Positions 1 through 6,387 of a stretch of 10,873 nt of DNA are shown here, in pieces. The position numbers and the translations under genes were made by a program. Origin of the DNA: Rubritepida sp. (lineage in GTDB: Bacteria > Pseudomonadota > Alphaproteobacteria > Acetobacterales > Acetobacteraceae); assembly GCA_014376425.1 (NCBI GenBank), contig JACMRO010000330.1, forward strand, positions 1 through 10,873, given 5' to 3'. Under the pieces are notes generated by a model, which was not told the DNA's origin, searched no databases, and saw only the letters and a list, made by a program, of their open reading frames with translations. Every line of letters starts with the position of its first letter. Position 1 is the first letter of the stretch.

Positions 1-108
1 ATGCCAGGGGGCATGCCAGGGGGCATGCCAGGGGGCATGCCAGGGGGCATGCCAGGGGGCATGCCAGGGGGCATGCCAGGGGGCATGCCAGGGGGCATGC
101 CAGGGGGC
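1..108 (-). repeat. Nine perfect 12-bp tandem repeats encoding Met-Pro-Pro-Gly
   Basis: On the plus strand the unit is ATGCCAGGGGGC, repeated nine times with no mismatch and starting at the first base of the window, so the array probably extends further left. In the frame of the cellulose synthase gene (minus strand) each unit reads ATG CCC CCT GGC, giving MPPG from residue 745 to 780. A unit of 12 bp keeps the frame whatever the copy number. Complete identity, even at synonymous positions, indicates recent expansion or homogenisation by slippage. Each unit junction forms the palindrome GGCATGCC. The array lies directly after a signal-peptide-like segment, so it would form a proline-rich linker, probably on the periplasmic side. 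Confidence 0.97.
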
Positions 109-2342
109 ATTATTGGCGGCGCTACCGGTGGCGGCGTCTGCGCCAATGCCGGCCCGGCCAGGCATAGCGCCAGCAGTACCACCTCGGCCACGCGGCGGCG
201 GGGTTGCACCACATCCGACAAGCGGCCCGCCTTGGCCGGCACCGGCACGTCATGCGGGGCGCGCACCAGGCCGAAGCGGTATTTCCGCGTTACCGCATCG
301 GCCGTTGCCATCACCACATTTCCCAGTGAGCGGATCGGCCGATCGGCGGGCCAGTCATCCCAGTACAGCCAGGCATCGGGCCGGCCGAAGAAGGCGCGCA
401 CCGCCGCCGCCTCCTGCGCCAGGCCCTCGGGCAGAAATCGCAGGAAGGCATCGTGCTCCGACCAGCGCAGGATCTCGCAATTCAGCACGATGGTCTCGCC
501 GCCGGTTTCCAGCTCGATCACGGCGCGGTCGCCGTCGGCGACGCCCAGTGGCCGCTCGAGTTTGACGCGCGCGCCGGAGAGCGAGAGATTTGTGGTGTGC
601 AGCGGCAGTCTCTCGCCATTGCCGATGACGAGCGTGCCGGGCAGCACGGCCTCGACACGGGCGCGGTCGCGCATCTGCTCGCGCTCGCGCCCCACCGCCA
701 CGCTGGCGGCGAGCGGGATCAGGCATAGCCCTGCCCACACCGTGTTCAGCAGGTAGGCGCGGAACTCCAGCGTGTCGCTATCCGTCGTCAACGCACCCAG
801 CACGCCGATGGTGAAGCCGATGGCCAGCAGCACCAGCAGGATGAGGTTCGGCAGGACGGCGCGCAGGTCGAGGTAGCCGGCTTCCAGCGTGCCGCCCTTA
901 TCGGTCACGTTGAATTTGCCCTTTCGTGGGTCCCACAGCGTCAGCAGCGTCACCGGCAACAGCGGCACGGCCAGCGACGCCTCGTAGATTTCCGACCAGA
1001 AGGAGTGCCGATGGCGGCCGTTCAGCCGTGCCGTCGTGGCCACCGCGTGAAACAGGTGGCTGCCGGAATAGGCCAGGATGGCGAGCGGCGAGGCCGCGAT
1101 CACGCTCTCGCCCAGGAACAGAAAGGCCAGCGGCGAGGTCAGGAAGACCAGCCGCGGCAGCGCGAACAGAAAGCCGAAGCCCGCGATGAAGTAGCAGAAC
1201 CGCTGTGCCCAGGTCAGCCCCGGCGCGAAAAGCGTGTTCTCCTGCCGCATGATCTGCAGCATGCCGCGCGCCCAGCGCATCCGCTGGCCGATATGCAGCG
1301 ACAGCCGTTCAGTGGCCAGCCCGGCCGCCAGGGGGATGCGAATATAAGCTGTGTGCCAGCCGCGCTGCTGCATGCGGAAGCTGGTGTGGCAATCCTCGGT
1401 CACCGTCTCATGCGCCACGCCGCCCACTTCCAGCAGCGCTGTGCGGCGGATGACGGCGCAGGAGCCGCAGAAGAAGGCGGCGTTCCAAAGATCGTTGCCG
1501 GGCTGGATGGCGCCGTAGAACAGCAGCCCCTCATTGGGCACCTGGCGCTGCCGCGCGAGGTTCCGCTCAAACGGATCGGGTGAATAAAAATGGTGCGGCG
1601 TCTGGACCATCGCCATCCGGCTGTCGCGCACCAGCCAGCCCAGGGTGAATTGCAGAAAGGCACGCGTCGGCGCGTGGTCGCAATCGAAGATGGCGATGAA
1701 CTCGGCGTCGGTATGCGTGAGAGCGTGGTTGAGATTGCCCGCCTTGGCGTGGTTGTTGTCGGGCCGGATGATGTAGCCGCAGCCCGCCTCCTCGGCGAAG
1801 GCGCGAAACTCCTCTCGCCTGCCATCATCGAGGATCCAGACGTTCATCCGGTCGCGCGGGTAGTCCATGTTCATCGCCGCCAGCACGGTGGGACGGACGA
1901 TCGCCATGCTCTCATTGTAGGTCGGGATGTAGATGTCCACGGTCGGCCACAACGAAGGGTCGGCCGGCAGCGGCACCGGCTTGCGCTCCAACGGGTAGCT
2001 GGTCTGCAGGTAGGACAGCGCCATCAGCAGCCCGGCGAAGATCTCGGCCAGGTACAGCCCGCCGCCCAGCAGCGTCTGCAACAGCGTGTCGAACTCCAGC
2101 GTCTCGCTGCCGCGCCAGAACAGGTATCGGCTGGTCACCAGGATGGAGATGAAGACCAGCACCAGCCCCGTGCGGCGCGACCGGCTGCGGTTCAACGCCA
2201 GGAAGGCGACGATGCCGGCGATGGTCAGCCAGGCCTGCTGTTCCTGGTCCATCGGCAGGGTGATGAAGGTGAGGCCGAGCAGCAGCCCGAGCGTCACGGC
2301 GACGACGCGCTTGCCGCGGTCGAGAATGGAGGGGCCGCGCAT
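1..2342 (-). CDS. bcsAB: Cellulose synthase catalytic subunit BcsA, apparently fused to BcsB (AcsAB-type); 3' end beyond window
   Basis: Polymerises UDP-glucose into beta-1,4-glucan and extrudes it across the inner membrane under c-di-GMP control. The visible 780 codons have no stop. Hydrophobic segments lie around residues 12-30, 36-50, 58-72 and 89-108. The GT2 core follows: DDG at 172-174, DCD at 220-222, TED at 315-317 and QRMRW at 353-357. More membrane helices come next, with the gating-loop motif FNVTDKG at 477-483. The PilZ domain has RDRAR at 558-562 and NLSLSG at 585-590, matching RxxxR and (D/N)xSxxG. BcsA homology should end near residue 715. The frame then continues through an arginine-led hydrophobic stretch ending ALAQ (718-735), a TPPP linker and MPPG repeats to the window edge, as expected if BcsB follows in the same polypeptide. 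The ATG overlaps the bcsQ stop by one base (TGATG). BcsA identity is very secure; fusion to BcsB is inferred because BcsB itself lies outside. Confidence 0.93.
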   Translation of the reverse strand, partial: MRGPSILDRGKRVVAVTLGLLLGLTFITLPMDQEQQAWLTIAGIVAFLALNRSRSRRTGLVLVFISILVTSRYLFWRGSETLEFDTLLQTLLGGGLYLAEIFAGLLMALSYLQTSYPLERKPVPLPADPSLWPTVDIYIPTYNESMAIVRPTVLAAMNMDYPRDRMNVWILDDGRREEFRAFAEEAGCGYIIRPDNNHAKAGNLNHALTHTDAEFIAIFDCDHAPTRAFLQFTLGWLVRDSRMAMVQTPHHFYSPDPFERNLARQRQVPNEGLLFYGAIQPGNDLWNAAFFCGSCAVIRRTALLEVGGVAHETVTEDCHTSFRMQQRGWHTAYIRIPLAAGLATERLSLHIGQRMRWARGMLQIMRQENTLFAPGLTWAQRFCYFIAGFGFLFALPRLVFLTSPLAFLFLGESVIAASPLAILAYSGSHLFHAVATTARLNGRHRHSFWSEIYEASLAVPLLPVTLLTLWDPRKGKFNVTDKGGTLEAGYLDLRAVLPNLILLVLLAIGFTIGVLGALTTDSDTLEFRAYLLNTVWAGLCLIPLAASVAVGREREQMRDRARVEAVLPGTLVIGNGERLPLHTTNLSLSGARVKLERPLGVADGDRAVIELETGGETIVLNCEILRWSEHDAFLRFLPEGLAQEAAAVRAFFGRPDAWLYWDDWPADRPIRSLGNVVMATADAVTRKYRFGLVRAPHDVPVPAKAGRLSDVVQPRRRVAEVVLLALCLAGPALAQTPPPVAPPIMPPGMPPGMPPGMPPGMPPGMPPGMPPGMPPGMPPG
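138..203 (-). other. Internal signal-peptide-like segment at the presumed BcsA/BcsB junction
   Basis: Within the cellulose synthase reading frame, residues 715-735 run from an Arg-Arg-Arg cluster through a hydrophobic core (VAEVVLLALCLAGPALA) to a signal-peptidase-I-like ALA-Q site. This is what the N-terminus of a secreted BcsB looks like, yet no stop codon separates it from the PilZ-containing BcsA part. In a fused protein it would act as an extra transmembrane helix carrying the BcsB part to the periplasm, and might be cleaved. An in-frame GTG pair a few codons upstream (about 209-214) could act as an internal start, but I see no strong ribosome binding site for it. Confidence 0.65.
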
Positions 2343-3151
2343 CAGCCCCACTCGCTCAGCGCGGAGAAGCCGGGGCGGCGCGTCCCGGGCGGGCGCAGAC
2401 CGGCGCGGCGCACCACCTGGTCAGCGATCACCTGCATGTCCTCGGCGGCGCCGGATGCGCCATCGGTCAGCAGCCGCTTGTCGGCCAGCGCCTCGGCCAC
2501 CGCCTCGTCACGCGCGACGGCGCCCAACAGCCGGTGGCACAGCGCGCGCTGGGCCATCTCCAGCACCGCGGCCGAAAGCGGTGCGCGGGCGTCGAACTGG
2601 TTCAGCACCACCACCGCGCGTTCGGCCGCGCGGGTGGCCAGGCTGCCGCGGCCCATGAAGCGGTTCTGCGCGATCTGCGGCACCAGCGAAGCGCTGCCGG
2701 CATCGGCCAGCAGCACCAGCACCATCAGGTCGGTCATCGGGTACAGCGCCGCCAGCGCGCTGCCCGGGCCGGGCGGTGTGTCGACCAGCAGCACCAGGTC
2801 GGGGTCGGCCAACATCTGCCGCACCGGGCCGGCCAGCAGATCGGGCCGGGTGGCGAGGGCGGTTGCGATGTCGAGCACGTCGGCCGGCTCGGCGGCGCCG
2901 AAGGGAAGCAGCTTCGCACCGCAATCGGTGTCGAGCAGGGCCGATTTCCAGCCGTCACTGGCCTGGATGCTGGCCATGAAGCCGCCTTCCTCACGGATCG
3001 ACACGCCCATATGCAGCCGCAGCGCATTCTGCGGGTCCAGGTCGAGCACCGTCACCCGGTAGCCGCGGCCGGCCAGTATGCCGGCGAGATGCGCCGTGAG
3101 CGTTGTCTTGCCGACCCCGCCCTTGGGGGAGGCGATGGCGATCAGCGGCAT
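2342..3151 (-). CDS. bcsQ: Cellulose biosynthesis ATPase BcsQ (MinD/ParA-like)
   Basis: A 269-aa P-loop ATPase of the ParA/MinD superfamily, the family that in enterobacteria supports assembly and polar positioning of the cellulose synthase complex. A deviant Walker A motif with the signature lysine, SPKGGVGKTTL, lies at residues 8-18. The DLDPQNALRLH motif at 37-47 is characteristic of BcsQ, and DTPPG at 124-128 corresponds to the switch II/Walker B region. Length is typical (about 245-270 aa). I chose the ATG at 3151 because the conserved beta-strand starts immediately after it and AGGGAG lies 11 bases upstream. A GTG at 3178 would add nine residues that do not look conserved. The stop codon shares one base with the ATG of the cellulose synthase gene, so the two are probably translationally coupled. 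Confidence 0.93.
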   Translation of the reverse strand: MPLIAIASPKGGVGKTTLTAHLAGILAGRGYRVTVLDLDPQNALRLHMGVSIREEGGFMASIQASDGWKSALLDTDCGAKLLPFGAAEPADVLDIATALATRPDLLAGPVRQMLADPDLVLLVDTPPGPGSALAALYPMTDLMVLVLLADAGSASLVPQIAQNRFMGRGSLATRAAERAVVVLNQFDARAPLSAAVLEMAQRALCHRLLGAVARDEAVAEALADKRLLTDGASGAAEDMQVIADQVVRRAGLRPPGTRRPGFSALSEWG

Positions 3152-3162
3152 GTGGCGGCGTG

Positions 3163-3168
3163 CTCCCT
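3163..3168 (-). promoter_or_regulatory. Ribosome binding site of bcsQ
   Basis: On the minus strand AGGGAG lies 11 bases before the ATG at 3151. It supports that ATG over the upstream in-frame GTG at 3178, which has no comparable purine-rich motif in front of it. Confidence 0.55.
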
Positions 3169-3191
3169 GTGTGGCCACGGCGGGGCTGTGG

Positions 3192-3530
3192 TCATGGCCG
3201 CCGCTGCCGGTGCAGTTCGGCCGAGACTTCGTGCAGCAGGGCGAAGCGGCGTGGCGGTGCGGCTGGGGGCGGGGCTATGGCGGGGCCGTGCGTGCTGGCT
3301 GGCCCGTGCGGCGGCGCAGGCAGTGGATCGGCTGCCCTGGCGACCATGCCGATCCCGCCATCCTGCCGGGTTACGGTCGGTAAGGCATTGGCCAGCGCCG
3401 CTTGTATGCCAGGCGCACGCAACAGCGTGGTCGGCCGGGACGGCGCTTCGAACACGATGGGCGGGAAGGCCATGTAGCGGAAGCCACGCATCGCGCTTGC
3501 AGCCGCGACGCTGCCGATTTCTCGCTCCAT
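3192..3530 (-). CDS. Small proline-rich protein upstream of bcsQ, possible BcsP/BcsR-like cellulose accessory protein
   Basis: A 112-aa reading frame ending 40 bp before the bcsQ ATG in the same direction. Its GC-rich third positions, GGCGAG six bases before the ATG and operon position all favour a real gene over the overlapping frames. The N-terminus (MEREIGSVAAASAMRGFRYM) has an acidic/hydrophobic start followed by a basic, aromatic RGFRY patch. The middle (about residues 70-92) is rich in proline and alanine, and the C-terminus returns to an ordered-looking RFALLHEVSAELHRQR. From memory, this plan (short N-terminal motif, Pro/Ala-rich linker, short C-terminal helix) resembles BcsP-type proteins encoded directly upstream of bcsQ, and the N-terminus vaguely recalls BcsR. 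No membrane segment or signal peptide is visible. The family assignment is a guess from position and layout; that it is a gene is moderately likely. Confidence 0.5.
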   Translation of the reverse strand: MEREIGSVAAASAMRGFRYMAFPPIVFEAPSRPTTLLRAPGIQAALANALPTVTRQDGGIGMVARAADPLPAPPHGPASTHGPAIAPPPAAPPRRFALLHEVSAELHRQRRP

Positions 3531-3663
3531 GCAATACTCGCCTTTCTGGCGTCAGCTCGCCGCTCGCCCATCACCGTCCCGATTTGCGGGATGGCTGCGT
3601 TCTACGCATCAGGCACAGCTCAAAATTACATCCGGAAGCGTTAATAGAACCCTAGCGCGAAAT
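3531..3663 (-). promoter_or_regulatory. Leader/promoter region of the cellulose operon
   Basis: This 133-bp stretch upstream of the small proline-rich gene is more AT-rich than its surroundings, especially 3618-3670, and is the natural place for the promoter of the minus-strand bcs genes. I could not pick a -35/-10 pair with convincing sequence and spacing. It contains a hairpin at 3574-3594, and the inverted repeat at 3649-3670 overlaps its upstream end. No known riboswitch was recognisable by eye. Confidence 0.4.
3574..3594. repeat. Inverted repeat (hairpin) in the leader of the bcs operon
   Basis: TCCCG at 3577-3581 and CGGGA at 3587-3591 form a perfect 5-bp stem around a 5-base loop. The pairing extends by two G-C pairs beyond one mismatch (C-A in minus-strand RNA, G-U in plus-strand RNA). 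It lies 44 bp upstream of the start of the small proline-rich gene, inside its probable 5' untranslated region. No T-run follows on either strand, so it is not a classical terminator. Confidence 0.45.
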
Positions 3664-3670
3664 TTAGGGT
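3649..3670. repeat. Inverted repeat ACCCTA-N10-TAGGGT
   Basis: A perfect 6-bp inverted repeat with a 10-base spacer lies in the AT-rich patch upstream of the cellulose operon. It overlaps the stop codon of the broken reading frame at 3664-4004. It could be a protein-binding site or a weak transcription end for the lacI-side genes, but no T-tract follows on the minus strand. Short repeats of this size also arise by chance. Confidence 0.3.
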
Positions 3671-4004
3671 CGGCTGATCACCCGCAGGTAGAGGTGTGCC
3701 CACAGGTTCATCCCCAGATACTCGAACTTCCAGCCCGGGTTTGCGGCCATCCATTCGCGCGCGTGACTTCTTCACCGACGGCCCGGTCAGCGCCGTGGCG
3801 CGACTGGACCATACAGGGACACCTCGTGCTGTGGATGAAGCGGTGTGGCCGGGCGGGCTGCCACCGCTTTGCGGCCGCGATGGCTGCGGCGGCGCGGCGG
3901 ACGCACCCATACACCTCCATCCCCGGCACCATCGACTTCGCCACCATCAAAGCTTCGACCTCCGCCCTCAGACACGGCCTGCGAAGACAAGGCGTCATGT
4001 TCAC
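3664..4004 (-). pseudogene. Small unidentified gene, apparently frameshifted in a CG dinucleotide run
   Basis: One minus-strand frame opens at GTG 4004 (or ATG 3998), ten bases after the lacI stop, and has GC-rich third positions for about 82 codons, up to ...VGEEVTR. A second frame then takes over with equally strong codon bias and an ordered, aromatic-rich sequence, EWMAANPGWKFEYLGMNLWA, continuing to ...LYLRVISRP and the TAA at 3664-3666. The frames meet at an eight-base CGCGCGCG run (3756-3763). Removing one CG unit would join them into a protein of about 112 residues reading EEVTR-EWMAANPGW. The upstream part contains a basic stretch with several Cys and Trp residues and is less convincing than the tail. 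I do not recognise the family. It may be a degraded gene, a sequencing error or two unrelated short frames. Confidence 0.42.
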
Positions 4005-4014
4005 CGTCCAAGCT

Positions 4015-5019
4015 TCAAGCCGCCTGAGAGGACCCTCGGATGATGAGCCGACCCGCCACCACCTGCCGGCGTACGGTCAACGCCGGACGGTCCAGCATCG
4101 ACAGCAGCGCCTCGGCCGCGCGGCGCGCCATCTCACCCGCAGGCTGGGCGTAGCTGGTCAGCGCGATGTCGGGCCAGGCCGCCGGCTCGGTATCGTCGAA
4201 GCCGGCCAGGGCCAAATCCCCAGGTACGTCCAGACCGCAATCATGGCGGACCACGCCCATGGCGGCGATCGCCATGTGGTCATTGGCCGCGAAGATGGCA
4301 TCGGGCGGGTGGCGCTGCCGCAGCAGCTGCCGCGTCGCCTCCGCCGCGCCGTCGTACCGGTAGCCGCCCACCTGCCGGCCATGCAGCGCAAGCCCGGCCT
4401 CCGCCAGCCCTTCCAGGAAGCCGCGTTCACGCTCGCGGCTGGTCGAACTGTCCTCGACACCCGCGATGAAGGCAGCTCGGCGGCGACCCAGGGCTACAAA
4501 ATGCCGCGCGATGGCGCGCCCGCCGATCCGGTTCTCGCCTGTTACGCTGGCGACGCCCGGGGCACGCGTGGTGCGGTTGAACAGCAGCACCGGAATGCCG
4601 GCTGCGCGGCAGGCCTGCGCCAGGCGGGATGAAAGCGTGACGGAAGCCAGGATCACCGCATCCACCCGGTAGCGCAGCAGCGTATCGAGCGTGGCGTCGG
4701 CACCCTGCGCCATGTCGGCCGTCAGCAGCAGGATCTGGTGGCCGCGCGCCTGCAATTCGCGCGAAAGCGCCTCCAGCACGCTGGGATAGAAATGATTGTG
4801 AAGATAGGCCGCCACCACGCCCACTATTCGGCTGCGGCTGGTGATCAGGCTGCGAGCGATGGCGTTGGGCCGGTAGCCCAGCGCGTCGGCCGCGGCATTC
4901 ACCCGCGCGCGCAGTGGGGCCGAAATACTGGCCCCGGGGGTGAAGGCGCGTGAGACGGCGGACTGGCTGACGCCGGCTGCGCGGGCCACTTCCTCAGCCG
5001 TCGCGTGCTTACCCTCCAT
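4015..5019 (-). CDS. LacI-family transcriptional regulator of the adjacent ABC-transporter operon
   Basis: A 334-aa repressor, the usual LacI/GalR length. The N-terminal helix-turn-helix covers roughly residues 6-26 (ATAEEVARAAGVSQSAVSRAF). A hinge helix follows at 51-59 (PNAIARSLI), with the leucine at 58 that in this family inserts into a central CpG of the operator. A periplasmic-binding-protein-like ligand domain starts near residue 65 (RIVGVV) and includes FAANDHMAIAAMG and the C-terminal AGFDDTEPA, both typical. The open frame extends further upstream to 5574, but that part would overlap the divergent binding-protein gene and precede the HTH, so ATG 5019 is the start. The gene is divergent from the transporter operon with 66 bp between them, the standard layout for a local regulator that responds to the imported compound or a product of it. 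Confidence 0.92.
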   Translation of the reverse strand: MEGKHATAEEVARAAGVSQSAVSRAFTPGASISAPLRARVNAAADALGYRPNAIARSLITSRSRIVGVVAAYLHNHFYPSVLEALSRELQARGHQILLLTADMAQGADATLDTLLRYRVDAVILASVTLSSRLAQACRAAGIPVLLFNRTTRAPGVASVTGENRIGGRAIARHFVALGRRRAAFIAGVEDSSTSRERERGFLEGLAEAGLALHGRQVGGYRYDGAAEATRQLLRQRHPPDAIFAANDHMAIAAMGVVRHDCGLDVPGDLALAGFDDTEPAAWPDIALTSYAQPAGEMARRAAEALLSMLDRPALTVRRQVVAGRLIIRGSSQAA

Positions 5020-5039
5020 GACGATAGTCTGGACAGGCT

Positions 5040-5055
5040 TTGCATACGCTTGCAA
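5040..5055. promoter_or_regulatory. Candidate LacI-family operator in the divergent intergenic region
   Basis: TTGCATACGCTTGCAA is a 16-bp near-palindrome: the outer five bases of each half-site match perfectly (TTGCA/TGCAA) and the centre is CpG, as in most LacI/GalR operators. It lies 20 bp before the lacI ATG and 30 bp before the binding-protein ATG, so one bound repressor could control both directions. A perfect 10-bp palindrome, GCTTGCAAGC (5049-5058), overlaps its right half. A TGGACA at 5030-5035 resembles a -35 box for the plus-strand operon, but no good -10 follows at the right distance. Confidence 0.55.
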
Positions 5056-5073
5056 GCTGAGGGCAAGAACATT

Positions 5074-5080
5074 GGGAGGA
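5074..5080 (+). promoter_or_regulatory. Ribosome binding site of the binding-protein gene
   Basis: GGGAGGA ends five bases before the ATG at 5086. It is the strongest Shine-Dalgarno sequence in the operon and rules out starts further upstream, which lie in the operator region or in the divergent lacI gene. Confidence 0.8.
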
Positions 5081-5085
5081 ACACC

Positions 5086-6387
5086 ATGCTGCATCGTCGC
5101 GCCCTGCCGGCCATCGCCGGCGCGTTCGCCGCGGGCACGGCCGCCGCGCAAGTCAACGCCACGCCGGGTCTGACCCCCGGCCGCCCCTTTGCGGGCACGG
5201 AGCTTAAGGTGCTCTGCGTCGTCGCCAGCCAGTTCCGCGCGCATGAGGCGCGCCTGGCCGCCTTCACCGAGCAGACCGGTATCACCGCGCGCTACACCTT
5301 CGTGCCCTTCGCCAGCATGCGCGAATCCCTGACTGCCGAGATGGTGGGCGGCGGCGGCGACTACGACCTGGTCATCGTGATGGACCAGTGGGTCGCCTCG
5401 CTCGCCAACATGCTGGAGCCGCTCGACTCTCGGGTGCAGGCCAAGGCCATCCCGCTCGATCGCTGGCCGGAGGCGCATCTGCGCCAGGGCCGCGTTGGCG
5501 GTGCCCTGCTGGGCCTGCCCAGCCGCGGCCATGTGCAGCTGCTGTTCTACCGCCGCGACATCTTCGAGAAGCACAACATCGCCGTGCCCGCGACCTGGGA
5601 GGACGTTGTCACCACCGCCCAGGCGGTGCAGCAGCGCGAGCCGGGGATGACCGGCCTGTCAGTCCCCTATGGCCGCGGCAACGGCCAGAATCTGATGGTC
5701 TGGTACAATTTCCTTTGGGGCCGCGGCGGGCAGTTGTTCGATGCGCAAGGCGCGCCTGCCTTCAACAGCGCCGCCGGCCTGCAATCGGTACAGGACTACG
5801 TGGATTTGCTGCGCCGCCACCGCGTCGTAGCCCCCGGCGCCGTCTCCTTTGCCGAGCAGGACGCCGTGAACTTCATGGGGCAGGGTAACGCCGCGATGCT
5901 GCCGGTGTGGTGGTGGGTGCGCAGCACCCTGCTAAACCCGCAATCCTCGCGCCTCACCGCCGAGCAGCTGGGCTTCGCACCCATGCCCAGCTACGCGGGG
6001 CGGCCGCGCACCACCTTCACCAACACCTGGGTCTGGGGCATCACCCGCCGCTCCCGCCGCAAGGACGCGGCGATGGAACTGCTGACCTGGATCGCCAACC
6101 CCGCGCTGGAGCGCGAGGTGCTGCTCGATCCGCGCGAGAATGACGTGGTGGCGGTGATGCAGCCCAACCTGCTGGATGAGGCGGTGAACGCCCGTTTCGG
6201 CGGCATTCACCGCATGGCGGCCGACGGGCTGCGGGAGACCCAGAGCATCACCTTCGGCCCCGAATGGCCGCAGATCAGCGAGGCGCTGGAGACCGCGATG
6301 AACGAGGCCGCCACCGGCACGCGCACCGTGCCCGAGGCGTTCAACACCGCCGCCGCCACGGTGCGCCGAATCATCAGGCGCGGGTGA
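5086..6387 (+). CDS. Extracellular solute-binding protein, family 1 (CUT1-type ABC importer)
   Basis: A 433-aa periplasmic receptor that would capture the substrate and deliver it to the permeases encoded next. The N-terminus (MLHRRALPAIAGAFAAGTAA) is a Sec signal peptide with two arginines, an alanine-rich core and a probable cleavage after the AAA near residue 21. There is no lipobox cysteine, so it should be soluble in the periplasm. The mature part shows the pattern of sugar-binding proteins: an early beta-strand LKVLCVV, the LAAFTEQTGI segment, YDLVIVMDQWV near the hinge, and LLFYRRDIFEKHNI, the usual step leading to a PATWEDV motif. The WYNFLWGRGGQLFDAQG stretch is typical of family 1. 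The stop codon overlaps the GTG start of the first permease. Substrate class carbohydrate or polyol is probable from the family, but the ligand is not deducible. Confidence 0.93.
   Translation: MLHRRALPAIAGAFAAGTAAAQVNATPGLTPGRPFAGTELKVLCVVASQFRAHEARLAAFTEQTGITARYTFVPFASMRESLTAEMVGGGGDYDLVIVMDQWVASLANMLEPLDSRVQAKAIPLDRWPEAHLRQGRVGGALLGLPSRGHVQLLFYRRDIFEKHNIAVPATWEDVVTTAQAVQQREPGMTGLSVPYGRGNGQNLMVWYNFLWGRGGQLFDAQGAPAFNSAAGLQSVQDYVDLLRRHRVVAPGAVSFAEQDAVNFMGQGNAAMLPVWWWVRSTLLNPQSSRLTAEQLGFAPMPSYAGRPRTTFTNTWVWGITRRSRRKDAAMELLTWIANPALEREVLLDPRENDVVAVMQPNLLDEAVNARFGGIHRMAADGLRETQSITFGPEWPQISEALETAMNEAATGTRTVPEAFNTAAATVRRIIRRG

Noticed and set aside
1..108. CRISPR array or origin iterons
   Set aside because: The 12-bp units are directly contiguous with no spacers, lie in frame inside a coding region and encode a regular peptide. 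A coding minisatellite explains everything.
1..756. Plus-strand open frame starting with repeated MPGG and covering the left edge
   Set aside because: It is antisense to the clear cellulose synthase frame. Its residues after the repeat are low-complexity Arg/Ser/Ala with no motif, as expected for a shadow in GC-rich DNA.
1590..3062. Long plus-strand frame of 490 codons
   Set aside because: It lies antisense across BcsA and BcsQ, whose motifs are unmistakable. Its own product is Arg/Gln/His-rich with no recognisable domain.
3577..3591. Rho-independent terminator
   Set aside because: The stem is only 5 bp before the first mismatch, and no T-run follows on either strand.
3529..4632. Plus-strand frame of 367 codons spanning the intergenic region and the lacI 3' half
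   Set aside because: Most of it is antisense to the LacI regulator. The product changes character along its length and shows no domain.
5021..5060. A defined sigma-70 promoter in the divergent region
   Set aside because: TGGACA (plus) and TTGCAA (minus) resemble -35 boxes, but no convincing -10 sequence lies at 16-18 bp on either strand.
5020..5574. N-terminal extension of the LacI frame up to 5574
   Set aside because: It would overlap the divergent binding-protein gene and put about 185 residues before a helix-turn-helix that belongs at the N-terminus.
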